A stretch of 64,000 bases of DNA from NCBI GenBank assembly GCA_002478865.1, contig DLJZ01000008.1, positions 62,001 through 126,000 of the forward strand, written 5' to 3'. Each line of letters starts with the position of its first letter. Position 1 is the first letter of the stretch. The position numbers and the translations under genes are program-made. The notes below the pieces were generated by a model. It was not told the origin of the DNA. It did no database searches and saw only the letters and a program-made list of their open reading frames with translations. Shown here piece after piece: positions 26,432 to 35,002 of this stretch. This DNA comes from Hungatella sp. UBA7603 (lineage in GTDB: Bacteria > Bacillota > Clostridia > Lachnospirales > Lachnospiraceae).

Positions 26432-26611
26432 ATGAGAAGGTCTTTGTTTCAGAAAATTCTCAGATTGGAAGACAAAAAGAATGTTACCTCTGCGGAGAAG
26501 AAAATCTTGTCCAAACGCAAAGGGAAAATTTTGATTCCAGAGAAATACTATATTGAGGTGATAACCAACGTTCCCGGGAGACAGGCTATTGTAGAGCATT
26601 CCGATACTTAA
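26432..26611 (+). CDS. Hypothetical small basic protein (59 codons) near the agr locus
   Basis: An open frame with TTAGGAG 9-10 nt before the ATG. The product, beginning MRRSLFQKILRLEDKKNV, is lysine/arginine-rich in its first two-thirds, then carries a hydrophobic-alternating stretch (ILIPEKYYIEVITNV). It has no signal peptide or membrane segment. A hairpin at 26645 follows the stop. I do not recognise it. It may be real because of the ribosome binding site and terminator, and may belong to the agr regulon by position only. Confidence 0.45.
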   Translation: MRRSLFQKILRLEDKKNVTSAEKKILSKRKGKILIPEKYYIEVITNVPGRQAIVEHSDT

Positions 26612-26644
26612 TAGAGAATGTCTCATAGTGTGGGACGATATAGG

Positions 26645-26692
26645 GCAGGCACAGAAAGAATGGTAATTTCTTTCTTGTGACCTGCTAATTTT
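26645..26692 (+). terminator. Hairpin after the small ORF
   Basis: GCAGGCACAGAAAGAA pairs imperfectly with TTTCTTTCTTGTGACCTGC around a short loop and is followed by TAATTTTATTG. Plausible intrinsic terminator ending the agrBD-small ORF transcript. Confidence 0.6.
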
Positions 26693-26964
26693 ATTGTTCC
26701 AAACAAGTCTTTGATGTTAAAACTACTCATCAGGAATTTTTCGAGGTTCTTATTATGATAACTGACTCTTTCTGACTTGATAAATACACGTATTTATTGC
26801 GTTACATAATGATTATTTACAGATATTTCGCCATAATGTTAGAATTATTACAGGAGATTCCCAAGTTTTAGTTACAATGGTAAAAGGAGGAGGGAAGGTA
26901 TATCGGGAATACTTCTTAATTCAAATCGTGGTAAGGGGAAAATAATGATTATGGAGGGGAAGAG
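26693..26964 (+). other. Upstream region of the rhamnogalacturonan lyase
   Basis: About 270 bp with no gene. It is AT-rich and ends in several purine-rich runs (AAAGGAGGAGGGAAGG, then GGAGGGGAAGAG just before the ATG). I could not identify a confident promoter or operator. Confidence 0.35.
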
Positions 26965-29229
26965 ATGTATTTAAAGAAGAAATTTAAAAAGGGATTTATC
27001 CTATTGGCCGGTGTTTTATTTATGGTAAGTGTATCATCCGGAATGGATGCAAATGCAGAAGGTCTATTTCCAACAAAACAGCACGGAGGATTGGAAATCA
27101 CTTCGGACAGGGCACTTACGGCAGTGACTACCAATCAAGGAGTTTTGGTGAGTTGGAGATTTTATCAAGAAGACGGGGCGGAAGCGGAGTTTACACTAAA
27201 GAGAAATGGCCAGGAGATATATCGTGGTGCGATTTCGAATTATTTTGATGAGCAGGGAAAAGCAGGAGATAGTTATGCATTACAGGACAACACAGGGAAA
27301 TTCAGTATAGGCCAAACAGCCGTAGCCTGGGATCAGGAATACATAGAATTAAGCCTTAAGGCTCCGGAATCACAAACCATGCCAGACGGTTCAATCACAA
27401 ATTATTCAGCAAATGATATGTCTATAGGTGATTTGGATGGAGATGGACGTTTGGAGCTTATTGTAAAATGGTATCCGGATAATGCTCAGGATAACTCAAT
27501 TGATGGGTATACAGGAACCACCTTTCTAGATGCCTATGATATTGATACAAGTACTGGGGCAGCAAACCTTATGTGGAGAATTGATTTAGGAGTCAATATC
27601 CGATCGGGTGCTCATTATACTCAGTTTCAGGTCTGGGATTATGACGGAGACGGCTGTGCTGAAGTATTATTAAAGACTGCGGATGGTTCTACAACCTATC
27701 AGAATGTCAATGGTAATCTAAAAGAAACCGGACATGTAGGAGCTGTCAATTCAAAAGCTCTTCCTACCAATAAAATTAGTGACAATTATGACTTTCGCAG
27801 TTTTAATGGAAGAATCGGGCGCATTGTAAAAGGAGATGAGTTCTTAACTGCTTTTGACGGCAGAACAGGTAAGATTATTGATACAACTGCTTATTTACCT
27901 TCCCGTGGGACTTATAATGCAGCAACAGGGACTTGGGACACTTCTATGTGGGGACTGGACAGCAAAGGGAATCCAGAGCCACAGGGATATGCAAACCGAC
28001 CAGATCGGTTTTTGGCAGCGACAGCTTACCTTGATGGGACCAATCCTAGCGCTGTATTTTGCCGTGGATATTACGGAAGGACAGCCATTTCCGCTTGGGA
28101 TTTAAAAAATGGTAAGCTTACGAAGAAGTGGCTATTTGACGTCCCAACAGGAGATAAATATGCTGGCCAGGGAAATCACAATCTTTCTATTAATGATGTG
28201 GATGGGGATGGAAAGGACGAAATCATATATGGTTCTTTGACGGTTGATCATAATGGAAAACCGAAATATACCACAGGGCTAGGCCATGGAGATGCTATGC
28301 ATGTCAGCGACTGGAATGACGACGGCAAGCTGGAAGTATTTCAAGTGCATGAAGAGAAAAATGCCAGGTACCATGTGGAACTTCATGATGCGGAGACGGG
28401 TCAGATTTTATGGGGGTATCAATATGGTCAGGATACCGGGCGAGGCGTTGCCGCAGATATAGACCCCAGATATCCCGGTGCTGAGATGTGGGCGTCGGTT
28501 AAGGCAATTACTTACAATGTCAAAGGACAGCAGATTTATGAAGAAGGCAAAAAGCCAAGCCAGAATTTCTCTATCTTTTGGGATGGGGATCTTCTAATGG
28601 AACTCTTTGATTCCAATAACTCCACACAGTTGATTCCTCAAGTTCAGAAGTGGGATTATGAGAATCAAAAATCAGATATGCTGATTCAAATGAATGGCAC
28701 TATGTTAAACAATGGGACAAAAGGCAATGCGTGTCTTGTGGCAGATATCATCGGAGACTGGAGAGAAGAAATTATCGTAAGGGATGCACAAGATAGGAAT
28801 AAGATAAGGATTTATAGCACACCTATAGAAACTGCCTATCGGGTTCCCTGTCTTTTGACCGATCGTGCTTACCGGGAGGGCGTGGCATGGCAGAATACTG
28901 CTTATAATCAGCCTGCTAATTTAAGTTATCTGTTATCCAGTGGAATCAAAGTGCCAGAAGTGACTGCAAAAGGAGTGAATGCTCAGACCATCCAATTAGA
29001 TTGGAGTGCAGCTAGTGACGGTAAATATGGTCACGAGGTGTCTGGCTATGCCATATATAGGGCAGAACCAGGACAAAGCTTCAAGCAGATTAAAACGCTT
29101 GGGGGAAGCACTAGGTCCTATCAGGATTCTGGATTGACATCGGCGGTAGAATACCGTTATAAAGTAGCTGCAATTGTTGATGACGTTCCTTCCTATCAAT
29201 CATTCCAGGTTACGGGGAAAACAAAATAA
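26965..29229 (+). CDS. Secreted rhamnogalacturonan endolyase, PL11 family (YesW-like)
   Basis: A 754-residue extracellular polysaccharide lyase predicted to cleave the pectin rhamnogalacturonan I backbone by beta-elimination. The signal peptide is residues 1 to about 31 (basic start, hydrophobic core, ANAEG). The YesW-type domain follows: AVTTNQGVLVSWR, the calcium-binding repeats DLDGDGRLE, DYDGDGCAE and DVDGDGKDE, QGNHNLS, and an 8-bladed-propeller body to about residue 640. A C-terminal fibronectin type III module (about 660-754: KGVNAQTIQLDWSA, YRYKVAAI) may aid substrate binding. It is isolated: no transporter, rhamnose genes or regulator are adjacent. Confidence 0.9.
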   Translation: MYLKKKFKKGFILLAGVLFMVSVSSGMDANAEGLFPTKQHGGLEITSDRALTAVTTNQGVLVSWRFYQEDGAEAEFTLKRNGQEIYRGAISNYFDEQGKAGDSYALQDNTGKFSIGQTAVAWDQEYIELSLKAPESQTMPDGSITNYSANDMSIGDLDGDGRLELIVKWYPDNAQDNSIDGYTGTTFLDAYDIDTSTGAANLMWRIDLGVNIRSGAHYTQFQVWDYDGDGCAEVLLKTADGSTTYQNVNGNLKETGHVGAVNSKALPTNKISDNYDFRSFNGRIGRIVKGDEFLTAFDGRTGKIIDTTAYLPSRGTYNAATGTWDTSMWGLDSKGNPEPQGYANRPDRFLAATAYLDGTNPSAVFCRGYYGRTAISAWDLKNGKLTKKWLFDVPTGDKYAGQGNHNLSINDVDGDGKDEIIYGSLTVDHNGKPKYTTGLGHGDAMHVSDWNDDGKLEVFQVHEEKNARYHVELHDAETGQILWGYQYGQDTGRGVAADIDPRYPGAEMWASVKAITYNVKGQQIYEEGKKPSQNFSIFWDGDLLMELFDSNNSTQLIPQVQKWDYENQKSDMLIQMNGTMLNNGTKGNACLVADIIGDWREEIIVRDAQDRNKIRIYSTPIETAYRVPCLLTDRAYREGVAWQNTAYNQPANLSYLLSSGIKVPEVTAKGVNAQTIQLDWSAASDGKYGHEVSGYAIYRAEPGQSFKQIKTLGGSTRSYQDSGLTSAVEYRYKVAAIVDDVPSYQSFQVTGKTK

Positions 29230-29236
29230 AAATTTA

Positions 29237-29306
29237 TGATGTAACGAAGTAATACTAGGAAGATTGATACAAAAAATAATGATGTAACGAAGCAATACCA
29301 AGAAGA
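29237..29306. repeat. Imperfect direct repeat, 43-bp period
   Basis: Positions 29237-29263 and 29280-29306 are 27-bp copies differing at three sites, both beginning TGATGTAACGAAG. They lie in the 3' region of the PL11 gene, before its terminator. Function unknown. Confidence 0.75.
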
Positions 29307-29314
29307 ATGAAACA

Positions 29315-29358
29315 AGAAGCGCTTGAATGAGAAATAAGACATTCAAGCACTTCTTTTG
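29315..29358. terminator. Terminator between the PL11 gene and rqcH
   Basis: AGAAGCGCTTGAATG (29315-29329) pairs with CATTCAAGCACTTCT (29340-29354) with one mismatch and is followed by TTTT. It lies between convergent genes and could act in both directions. Confidence 0.8.
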
Positions 29359-29383
29359 ACTTTAAGTTGTTACTAACTGTATA

Positions 29384-31123
29384 TTAAACTTCTTCTAATA
29401 TTAATTTGGGTTCTGCGACCATGGAGTAATTGGAGTGGTAAATCACGAAGCCAGGTGCCGCTCCCGTTACTTTTTTAATTTGTTTCTTCTGAATATAATC
29501 CACTTCTACCTTATCGCCGTCCCGGCCTTTGGAATAATATGCGGCTAGGGCACCTGCTTCTTCGTATAATCTGTCTGGCATCTCCTTGCCTTCGGATTTT
29601 ACGATGACATGGGAACCTGGAATCCCTTTTGCGTGGAACCACCAGTCATTGCCGGTTGCAACCTTAAAGGTAAGTTCTTCGTTCTGGTAATTATTCTTTC
29701 CTACATAGATGTGGAAGCCGTCAGAGGAAATATAATGAAATGGCTTGCTGGTTACCTTGGGCTTTTTGTCACCGGCACGGCGGTGTTTAACATAGCCATA
29801 CTCCATCAGTTCCTCTTTGATCTGCACTAAATCTTCTTCTTTTAATGCAATGTCAAGAGCAGCACTTACTGATTCCAAATGATCAATTTCTTGTTTGGTT
29901 TCTCGAATCTGTTCTGTGACCGCCTCAAAGGTACGTTTTAACTTGTTGTATTTATCAAAATATTTCTTTGCATTTTCTTTTGCGGATAGTTGATCATCTA
30001 AAGGGATCGTAATATCTTCGTTGGTATAGTAATTGAGGCAGGTCAGCTTTCTCTCTCCGCCGGACAGTTCATATCCGTAAGTATTTAAAAGCTCTCCATA
30101 GACCTTGTATTTATCCTTTTTTTCTGTATCCTTAAGCTGTTTCTCTTGTAGGTCGAACTTCTTATAGTTTCGCTCTAATGCGGTCTGTACGATTTTACGA
30201 AGATCCACTGATTTCTGACGGATTCTTGTAATCGTATTTTTAGCGGCGTAATAAGTCTCTAAAAGTGAACTGATGGATTCAAAGGGAGTTGCCTGATACT
30301 CATCGCTTTGAAAGCATGACATGGGGAGGGCGGAAAATTCAACTGGCTCCTCATTACGGTAAATGATATTAGGTGAAAAATTCGCCTGACGAATATCTGC
30401 AACTACATGAGAAAGGGTACGATATAAGTGTACCATCTCCATTTCGGTCATTTCATTAGCAGAATGGTCCTCATCAATGGATGCCAGGTGACAAAGTTCA
30501 TGTCCCATAATTGGACTAAATCCAGTGAGTTTTAGGTACAGTGCTTTTTGTATTGGGGCAGGCGTGCTGCTCATTGCTTCCCGAAATTCTTCCTGGGTAA
30601 TGGACAGTGGGTCTTTTTTTTCTGTAGTTTGAGGGATAAAATAAGTTCTGCCGGGAAGGACTTCTCTGACAGAACTCACCTGAGCAGATATATGCTTGAT
30701 GCTGTCCAAAATCATTCCATCCTCATTGCAGAAGATAATATTGCTGTGCTTTCCCATAATCTCAATCATTAACTTTTTAACTCGTTTATCTCCAAGTTCG
30801 TCTAAATGTTCAATCTCCATACATAGAATACGTTCTAGACCAGGTTGGCTTACGCTTAGAATTCGACCGTTTCCAATATGCTTACGCAAAAGCATGCAAA
30901 AATTAGGCGCAGTCATGGGGCTTTGCTTATTGGATTCTGTAAAATAAACAAGTGGAAGGCTGGCACTAGCCGAAATTAAGAGCCTCCATGTATTTTTCTG
31001 ATTTTTAATAGTAAACAGTAGTTCATCCTTTTCCGGCTGGGCGATTTTAGCGATTTTTCCGCCTTCCAGCCGGTTTTTCATTTCTGCTGCAAGATTAGCC
31101 ATTACAATTCCGTCTAAAGCCAT
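29384..31123 (-). CDS. rqcH: RqcH / NFACT family ribosome quality control protein (FbpA-like)
   Basis: A 579-residue NFACT-domain protein. In Bacillus, RqcH binds obstructed 50S subunits and directs alanine tailing of stalled chains. The order is NFACT-N (MALDGIVMANLAAEMKNRL to about 270), a helical coiled coil at about 300-430, and NFACT-R/DUF814 (SSDGFHIYVGKNNYQNEELT, WWFHAKGIPGSHVIVKS). The old name fibronectin-binding protein does not imply surface location, and there is no signal peptide. ATG 31123 is chosen over an upstream in-frame ATG at 31174 because GGAGG lies 9-10 nt before it. Confidence 0.92.
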   Translation of the reverse strand: MALDGIVMANLAAEMKNRLEGGKIAKIAQPEKDELLFTIKNQKNTWRLLISASASLPLVYFTESNKQSPMTAPNFCMLLRKHIGNGRILSVSQPGLERILCMEIEHLDELGDKRVKKLMIEIMGKHSNIIFCNEDGMILDSIKHISAQVSSVREVLPGRTYFIPQTTEKKDPLSITQEEFREAMSSTPAPIQKALYLKLTGFSPIMGHELCHLASIDEDHSANEMTEMEMVHLYRTLSHVVADIRQANFSPNIIYRNEEPVEFSALPMSCFQSDEYQATPFESISSLLETYYAAKNTITRIRQKSVDLRKIVQTALERNYKKFDLQEKQLKDTEKKDKYKVYGELLNTYGYELSGGERKLTCLNYYTNEDITIPLDDQLSAKENAKKYFDKYNKLKRTFEAVTEQIRETKQEIDHLESVSAALDIALKEEDLVQIKEELMEYGYVKHRRAGDKKPKVTSKPFHYISSDGFHIYVGKNNYQNEELTFKVATGNDWWFHAKGIPGSHVIVKSEGKEMPDRLYEEAGALAAYYSKGRDGDKVEVDYIQKKQIKKVTGAAPGFVIYHSNYSMVAEPKLILEEV

Positions 31124-31164
31124 TGTATTATTTCCTCCGGTGAAAGTCTGATTAAAATATAGAT

Positions 31165-31193
31165 AGTATACCACAAAAACGCTGTTGTGTAAA
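31165..31193 (-). promoter_or_regulatory. Promoter of rqcH
   Basis: On the minus strand, TTTACA (31193-31188), a 17-bp spacer and TATACT (31170-31165), about 40 nt before the rqcH ATG. Confidence 0.65.
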
Positions 31194-31205
31194 ATTCAAA
31201 ACCAA

Positions 31206-31234
31206 TTGACTTGTTTTTTAATATGACTTATAAT
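31206..31234 (+). promoter_or_regulatory. Promoter of yicC-gmk-rpoZ
   Basis: TTGACT (31206-31211), a 17-bp spacer and TATAAT (31229-31234), 35 nt before the yicC ATG. It is back-to-back with the rqcH promoter. Confidence 0.8.
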
Positions 31235-31268
31235 GGATTATATCTATGGCGAAAGAGAGGCATTTGCA

Positions 31269-32147
31269 ATGATTAAGAGCATGACAGGTTTCGGCAGGTA
31301 TGAAACCGTCACGGATGAATATAAAATTTCCGTCGAGATGAAAGCTGTAAATCACAGATATTTGGATTTAAGCGTAAAGATGCCGAAAAAGTTTAATTTC
31401 TTTGAAACAGGAATTAGAAATCTGTTAAAGAATTATATACAGCGGGGTAAGGTTGATGTTTTTATCAGCTATGAGGATTATACAGAGAATAAGCTGTGTT
31501 TAAAGTATAACAGCGCTCTAGCTGCTGAATATATGGATTATTTTACGAAGATGGAGAAAGAGTTCGGAATCCAAAATGATATTAAGGTATCTACCCTGGC
31601 TAAGTGCCCAGAGGTTCTTACCATGGATGAAGTGACAGAAGATGAAGATCAGATGTGGAAGCTTCTTTCTGAAACCATTGAAGAGGCTGCAAAGCGTTTT
31701 GTAGAAACCAGGATTACTGAAGGGGAGACCCTTTGTAATGATTTGATGAAAAAGTTAGGAAATATGCTGGAGATACTGGACTTTATTGAAGAACGCTCCC
31801 CAAGGATTTTGCAAGAGTATCGTGGAAAGCTTGAGGACAAGGTGAAGGAACTGCTGTCAGGCGTTTCCATTGATGAAGGAAGAATTGCCACAGAGGTTAC
31901 TATATTTGCTGATAAAATTTGTGTGGATGAAGAAACCGTCCGGTTGAGAAGCCACATTGAGAATACCAGGTCTGAGCTGGGAGTTGGTGGAAGTGTGGGA
32001 AGAAAGTTGGATTTTATTGCACAGGAGATGAACAGGGAAGCCAATACCATTCTTTCTAAGGCCAATGATTTGGAGATTTCTGACAAAGCCATAACATTAA
32101 AGACCGAGATTGAAAAGGTCAGAGAACAGATCCAGAATATTGAATAG
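31269..32147 (+). CDS. yicC: YicC-family endoribonuclease
   Basis: A 292-residue protein of the YicC/YloC family, RNA-binding proteins with endoribonuclease activity in characterised members. It has the characteristic start MIKSMTGFGRYE and the C-terminal RKLDFIAQEMNREANTILSKAND motif (DUF1732). ATG 31269 is chosen over an upstream in-frame ATG at 31233 on conservation, with AGAGAGG upstream. It precedes gmk by 16 nt, the usual clostridial neighbour. The small remA gene often found between them is not present here. Confidence 0.93.
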   Translation: MIKSMTGFGRYETVTDEYKISVEMKAVNHRYLDLSVKMPKKFNFFETGIRNLLKNYIQRGKVDVFISYEDYTENKLCLKYNSALAAEYMDYFTKMEKEFGIQNDIKVSTLAKCPEVLTMDEVTEDEDQMWKLLSETIEEAAKRFVETRITEGETLCNDLMKKLGNMLEILDFIEERSPRILQEYRGKLEDKVKELLSGVSIDEGRIATEVTIFADKICVDEETVRLRSHIENTRSELGVGGSVGRKLDFIAQEMNREANTILSKANDLEISDKAITLKTEIEKVREQIQNIE

Positions 32148-32163
32148 GGAGTGTAACAGACTC

Positions 32164-32784
32164 ATGAATGAGCAAGGAATGTTGGCAGTTGTATCTGGTT
32201 TTTCAGGAGCAGGTAAAGGAACTCTTATGAAAGAGCTTCTGAAACGGTACGATAATTATGCGCTGTCTATATCTGCAACCACCAGAAACCCAAGAGAAGG
32301 GGAGACGGATGGACGTGAATATTTTTTCGTGACTGAAGAAAACTTCCGGGATATGATTGAAAAAGATGCCCTGATTGAGTATGCTCAGTATGTAAAACAT
32401 TTTTATGGAACTCCCAAAGAATATGTTTTAAATCAGATGAAAAAGGGCAAGGATGTAATTCTGGAAATTGAAATACAAGGAGCGCTTAAAATTAAAGAAC
32501 GCTTTCCTGAGACTATTTTGATTTTTGTTATGCCTCCTAGCGCAGAGGAACTTAAACGCAGACTGATCGGGCGAGGCACAGAGAGCATGGAAGTAATCAA
32601 TGCCAGACTTCGCAGAGCCTCAGAAGAGGCAGAGGGTATGGAAGCTTATGACTATATCCTTATTAACGATAAGATAGAAACTTGTGTAGAAGCAATGCAT
32701 AAGATGATACAAGTCCAGCATAATCGGGCATCCAATAATGGTGCGTTTTTATCTCAGATTCGGGAAGAATTGAAGAAAATATAG
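32164..32784 (+). CDS. gmk: Guanylate kinase
   Basis: Converts GMP to GDP with ATP. P-loop SGFSGAGKGT lies near residues 10-19, followed by SATTRNPREGETDGREYFF (GMP binding), EIEIQGA and the lid RLIGRGTES. It is 206 residues. ATG 32164 (MNEQGMLAVV) is chosen over an in-frame ATG inside yicC. It is co-transcribed with yicC and rpoZ. Confidence 0.95.
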   Translation: MNEQGMLAVVSGFSGAGKGTLMKELLKRYDNYALSISATTRNPREGETDGREYFFVTEENFRDMIEKDALIEYAQYVKHFYGTPKEYVLNQMKKGKDVILEIEIQGALKIKERFPETILIFVMPPSAEELKRRLIGRGTESMEVINARLRRASEEAEGMEAYDYILINDKIETCVEAMHKMIQVQHNRASNNGAFLSQIREELKKI

Positions 32785-32806
32785 TGATTTAGAGAGGAGA
32801 ACAAAG

Positions 32807-33061
32807 ATGTTACATCCATCTTATTCAGATTTAATTAATGCAGTAAACAGCGAGGTTGTACCAGGAGATGCTCCTGTCGTACAGAGCCGTTATTCAATTG
32901 TAATCGCAGCTGCAAAAAGAGCAAGACAGATCATCGGTGGTTCAGAGCCTACTATACCAAGTTACGGTAAAAAGCCACTTTCTGTTGCCGTAGAGGAGTT
33001 GTACGAAGGCCAAGTTAAGATTTTGAGCGAAGCGGACGCAACAGAAGAAGACGATAATTAA
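32807..33061 (+). CDS. rpoZ: RNA polymerase omega subunit
   Basis: An 84-residue omega subunit that helps assemble RNA polymerase. MLHPSYSDLINAVN with SRYSIVIAAAKRARQI is the clostridial omega signature, and an acidic tail ends the protein. AGAGGAG lies upstream. It is the last gene before a terminator. Confidence 0.93.
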   Translation: MLHPSYSDLINAVNSEVVPGDAPVVQSRYSIVIAAAKRARQIIGGSEPTIPSYGKKPLSVAVEELYEGQVKILSEADATEEDDN

Positions 33062-33099
33062 GAGAAAGGCCGTCTCCCTTTTGGTAGATGGCTTTTCTC
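33062..33099 (+). terminator. Hairpin after rpoZ
   Basis: GAGAAAGGCCGTCT pairs with AGATGGCTTTTCTC using G-U pairs, around an 11-nt loop starting right at the rpoZ stop. It has no strong T-run beyond the stem, so read-through into rimO is possible. Confidence 0.6.
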
Positions 33100-33130
33100 A
33101 TATACAAATATTTACGACGGGAGTTTTAAG

Positions 33131-34471
33131 ATGAAATTATTATGTATTTCACTGGGCTGTGATAAGAATCTGGTTGATACCGAGATGATGCTTGGCCTTT
33201 TAAATAAAGATGGATATACCTTTACTGACGATGAACATGAGGCAGATGTTATTGTAATCAATACCTGTTGTTTTATCGGAGATGCGAAGGAAGAGAGCAT
33301 TAATACCATTTTAGAGATGGCTCAAAGAAAGATAGACGGAAATTGTAAGGCACTTATTGTAACTGGTTGTCTTGCTCAGAGATATAAACAGGAGATTATT
33401 GATGAGATACCAGAAGTCGATGGAATTCTTGGTACCTCCACCTACGATGAGATCTCCAATGTGTTAAGAGAAGCTTTAAGCGGTGTAGAACATGTTCAGC
33501 GTTTCCACGATCTTCAGGGGATTCCTGAGATGGAAACAGGACGAGTTCTTACAACTGGAGGGCATTACGCATTCCTAAAAATTGCCGAAGGCTGTGATAA
33601 GCATTGTACTTACTGTATCATTCCTACTTTGCGTGGCAATTACCGCAGTGTTCCTATGGAACGACTTTTAAAAGAAGCAGAGGAACTTGCAAGTAAAGGC
33701 GTAAAGGAACTTATTTTAGTTGCTCAGGAAACTACGCTTTACGGTGTGGATTTATATGGCAAGAAATCTCTTCCTGAACTCTTAAAGAAACTTTGCCGCA
33801 TCTCCGGGATTCAGTGGATTAGAGTTCAGTATTGCTATCCTGAGGAAATTACAGATGAATTGATTCAGACAATAAAAGAAGAAGAAAAAATCTGTCATTA
33901 TCTTGACTTGCCTATTCAGCATGCCAGCGATCGTATTTTAAAACTTATGGGACGTAGAACTACGAAAAATCAGCTTAGAGAGATTGTAGGGAAGCTTCGC
34001 AAAGAGATACCTGATATTGCACTTCGTACCACTTTGATCTCTGGTTTCCCAGGTGAAACAGAGGAAGATCACGAGGAGCTTATGGAATTCGTAGATGAGT
34101 TGGAATTTGAGCGTCTAGGAGTATTTGCTTATTCCGCAGAAGAAGATACACCAGCGGCAGGTTTTGCTAATCACGTAGATCAAGAAGTGAAAGAGGAACG
34201 CCGTGATGCTATCATGGAACTTCAGCAGGAAATTTCCTTAGATCATTCCGAGTCTATGGTTGGAAAGACAGTAGAAGTTATGATTGAAGGCAAAGTAGCA
34301 GATGAAAATGCTTATGTAGGACGTACTTATATGGATTGCCCTGGTGTGGATGGTATGATATTTGTCCAGACAGGTGTGGAATTGATGTCAGGTGATTTTG
34401 CCAAGGTTCGGGTTACCGGAGCTATGGAATATGATTTGATGGGAGAGTTGGAAGATGAATTTACCGAATAA
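33131..34471 (+). CDS. rimO: Ribosomal protein S12 methylthiotransferase RimO
   Basis: Radical SAM enzyme that methylthiolates an aspartate of ribosomal protein S12. The N-terminal UPF0004 domain has three cluster cysteines (LGCDKNLVDTE, NTCCFIG, TGCLAQRY). The radical SAM motif is CDKHCTYCIIP, near residue 155, and a TRAM domain ends the 446 residues. The LGC-x-K-N-x-V-D-(S/T)-E start separates RimO from MiaB. Its 3' end overlaps pgsA by 17 nt. Confidence 0.95.
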   Translation: MKLLCISLGCDKNLVDTEMMLGLLNKDGYTFTDDEHEADVIVINTCCFIGDAKEESINTILEMAQRKIDGNCKALIVTGCLAQRYKQEIIDEIPEVDGILGTSTYDEISNVLREALSGVEHVQRFHDLQGIPEMETGRVLTTGGHYAFLKIAEGCDKHCTYCIIPTLRGNYRSVPMERLLKEAEELASKGVKELILVAQETTLYGVDLYGKKSLPELLKKLCRISGIQWIRVQYCYPEEITDELIQTIKEEEKICHYLDLPIQHASDRILKLMGRRTTKNQLREIVGKLRKEIPDIALRTTLISGFPGETEEDHEELMEFVDELEFERLGVFAYSAEEDTPAAGFANHVDQEVKEERRDAIMELQQEISLDHSESMVGKTVEVMIEGKVADENAYVGRTYMDCPGVDGMIFVQTGVELMSGDFAKVRVTGAMEYDLMGELEDEFTE

Positions 34472-34997
34472 GCTAACGATTTTAAGGGTTATCATGATTC
34501 CGTTTTTTGTTTTGTTTCTTCTGCTAGAGGGCGGTGCCAATGCCAATTATCGTTGGATTGCAGCTGCTATATTTATTATCGCAAGCTTTACGGATTTGTT
34601 GGATGGAATGATTGCAAGAAAATATGGACTGGTAACAAATTTCGGAAAGTTTATGGATCCGTTAGCGGATAAGCTTTTAGTTTGTTCTGGACTTATCTGC
34701 TTTACAGCATTAAATCAGCTTTCTGCATGGGTTGTTATCGTTATCATAAGCCGAGAATTTATTATTAGTGGATTTCGACTGGTGGCTTCTGATAATGGAA
34801 TTGTCATTGCAGCAAGCAAATGGGGGAAGTTTAAAACGGCTTCCCAAATGATCATGTCTGTTCTTCTTATGGTGAATATACCGTTGTTAACGCCAGTGAC
34901 AGTTGTATTTGTCTGGCTGGCAGTCATCCTTACGATCGTATCGCTGATTGATTATATCGTAAAGAATTATAAGGTTCTTACAGAAGGGAGTATGTAA
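34455..34997 (+). CDS. pgsA: CDP-diacylglycerol-glycerol-3-phosphate 3-phosphatidyltransferase
   Basis: Membrane enzyme of phosphatidylglycerol synthesis, 180 residues. The CDP-alcohol phosphotransferase motif is complete: DLLDGMIARKYGLVTNFGKF then MDPLADK (D-G-x2-A-R-x8-G-x3-D-x3-D). It starts MNLPNKLTILRV and overlaps rimO, suggesting translational coupling. Confidence 0.94.
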   Translation: MNLPNKLTILRVIMIPFFVLFLLLEGGANANYRWIAAAIFIIASFTDLLDGMIARKYGLVTNFGKFMDPLADKLLVCSGLICFTALNQLSAWVVIVIISREFIISGFRLVASDNGIVIAASKWGKFKTASQMIMSVLLMVNIPLLTPVTVVFVWLAVILTIVSLIDYIVKNYKVLTEGSM

Positions 34998-35002
34998 TCA
35001 TT

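Noticed and set aside
29384..31123. Surface fibronectin-binding adhesin
   Set aside because: No signal peptide or wall anchor; NFACT domain order fits RqcH, a cytosolic ribosome-rescue factor.
31269..32784. Missing remA between yicC and gmk as a loss event
   Set aside because: The 16-nt gap rules out the gene here, but it may be elsewhere, and its absence at this site could be normal in the family.
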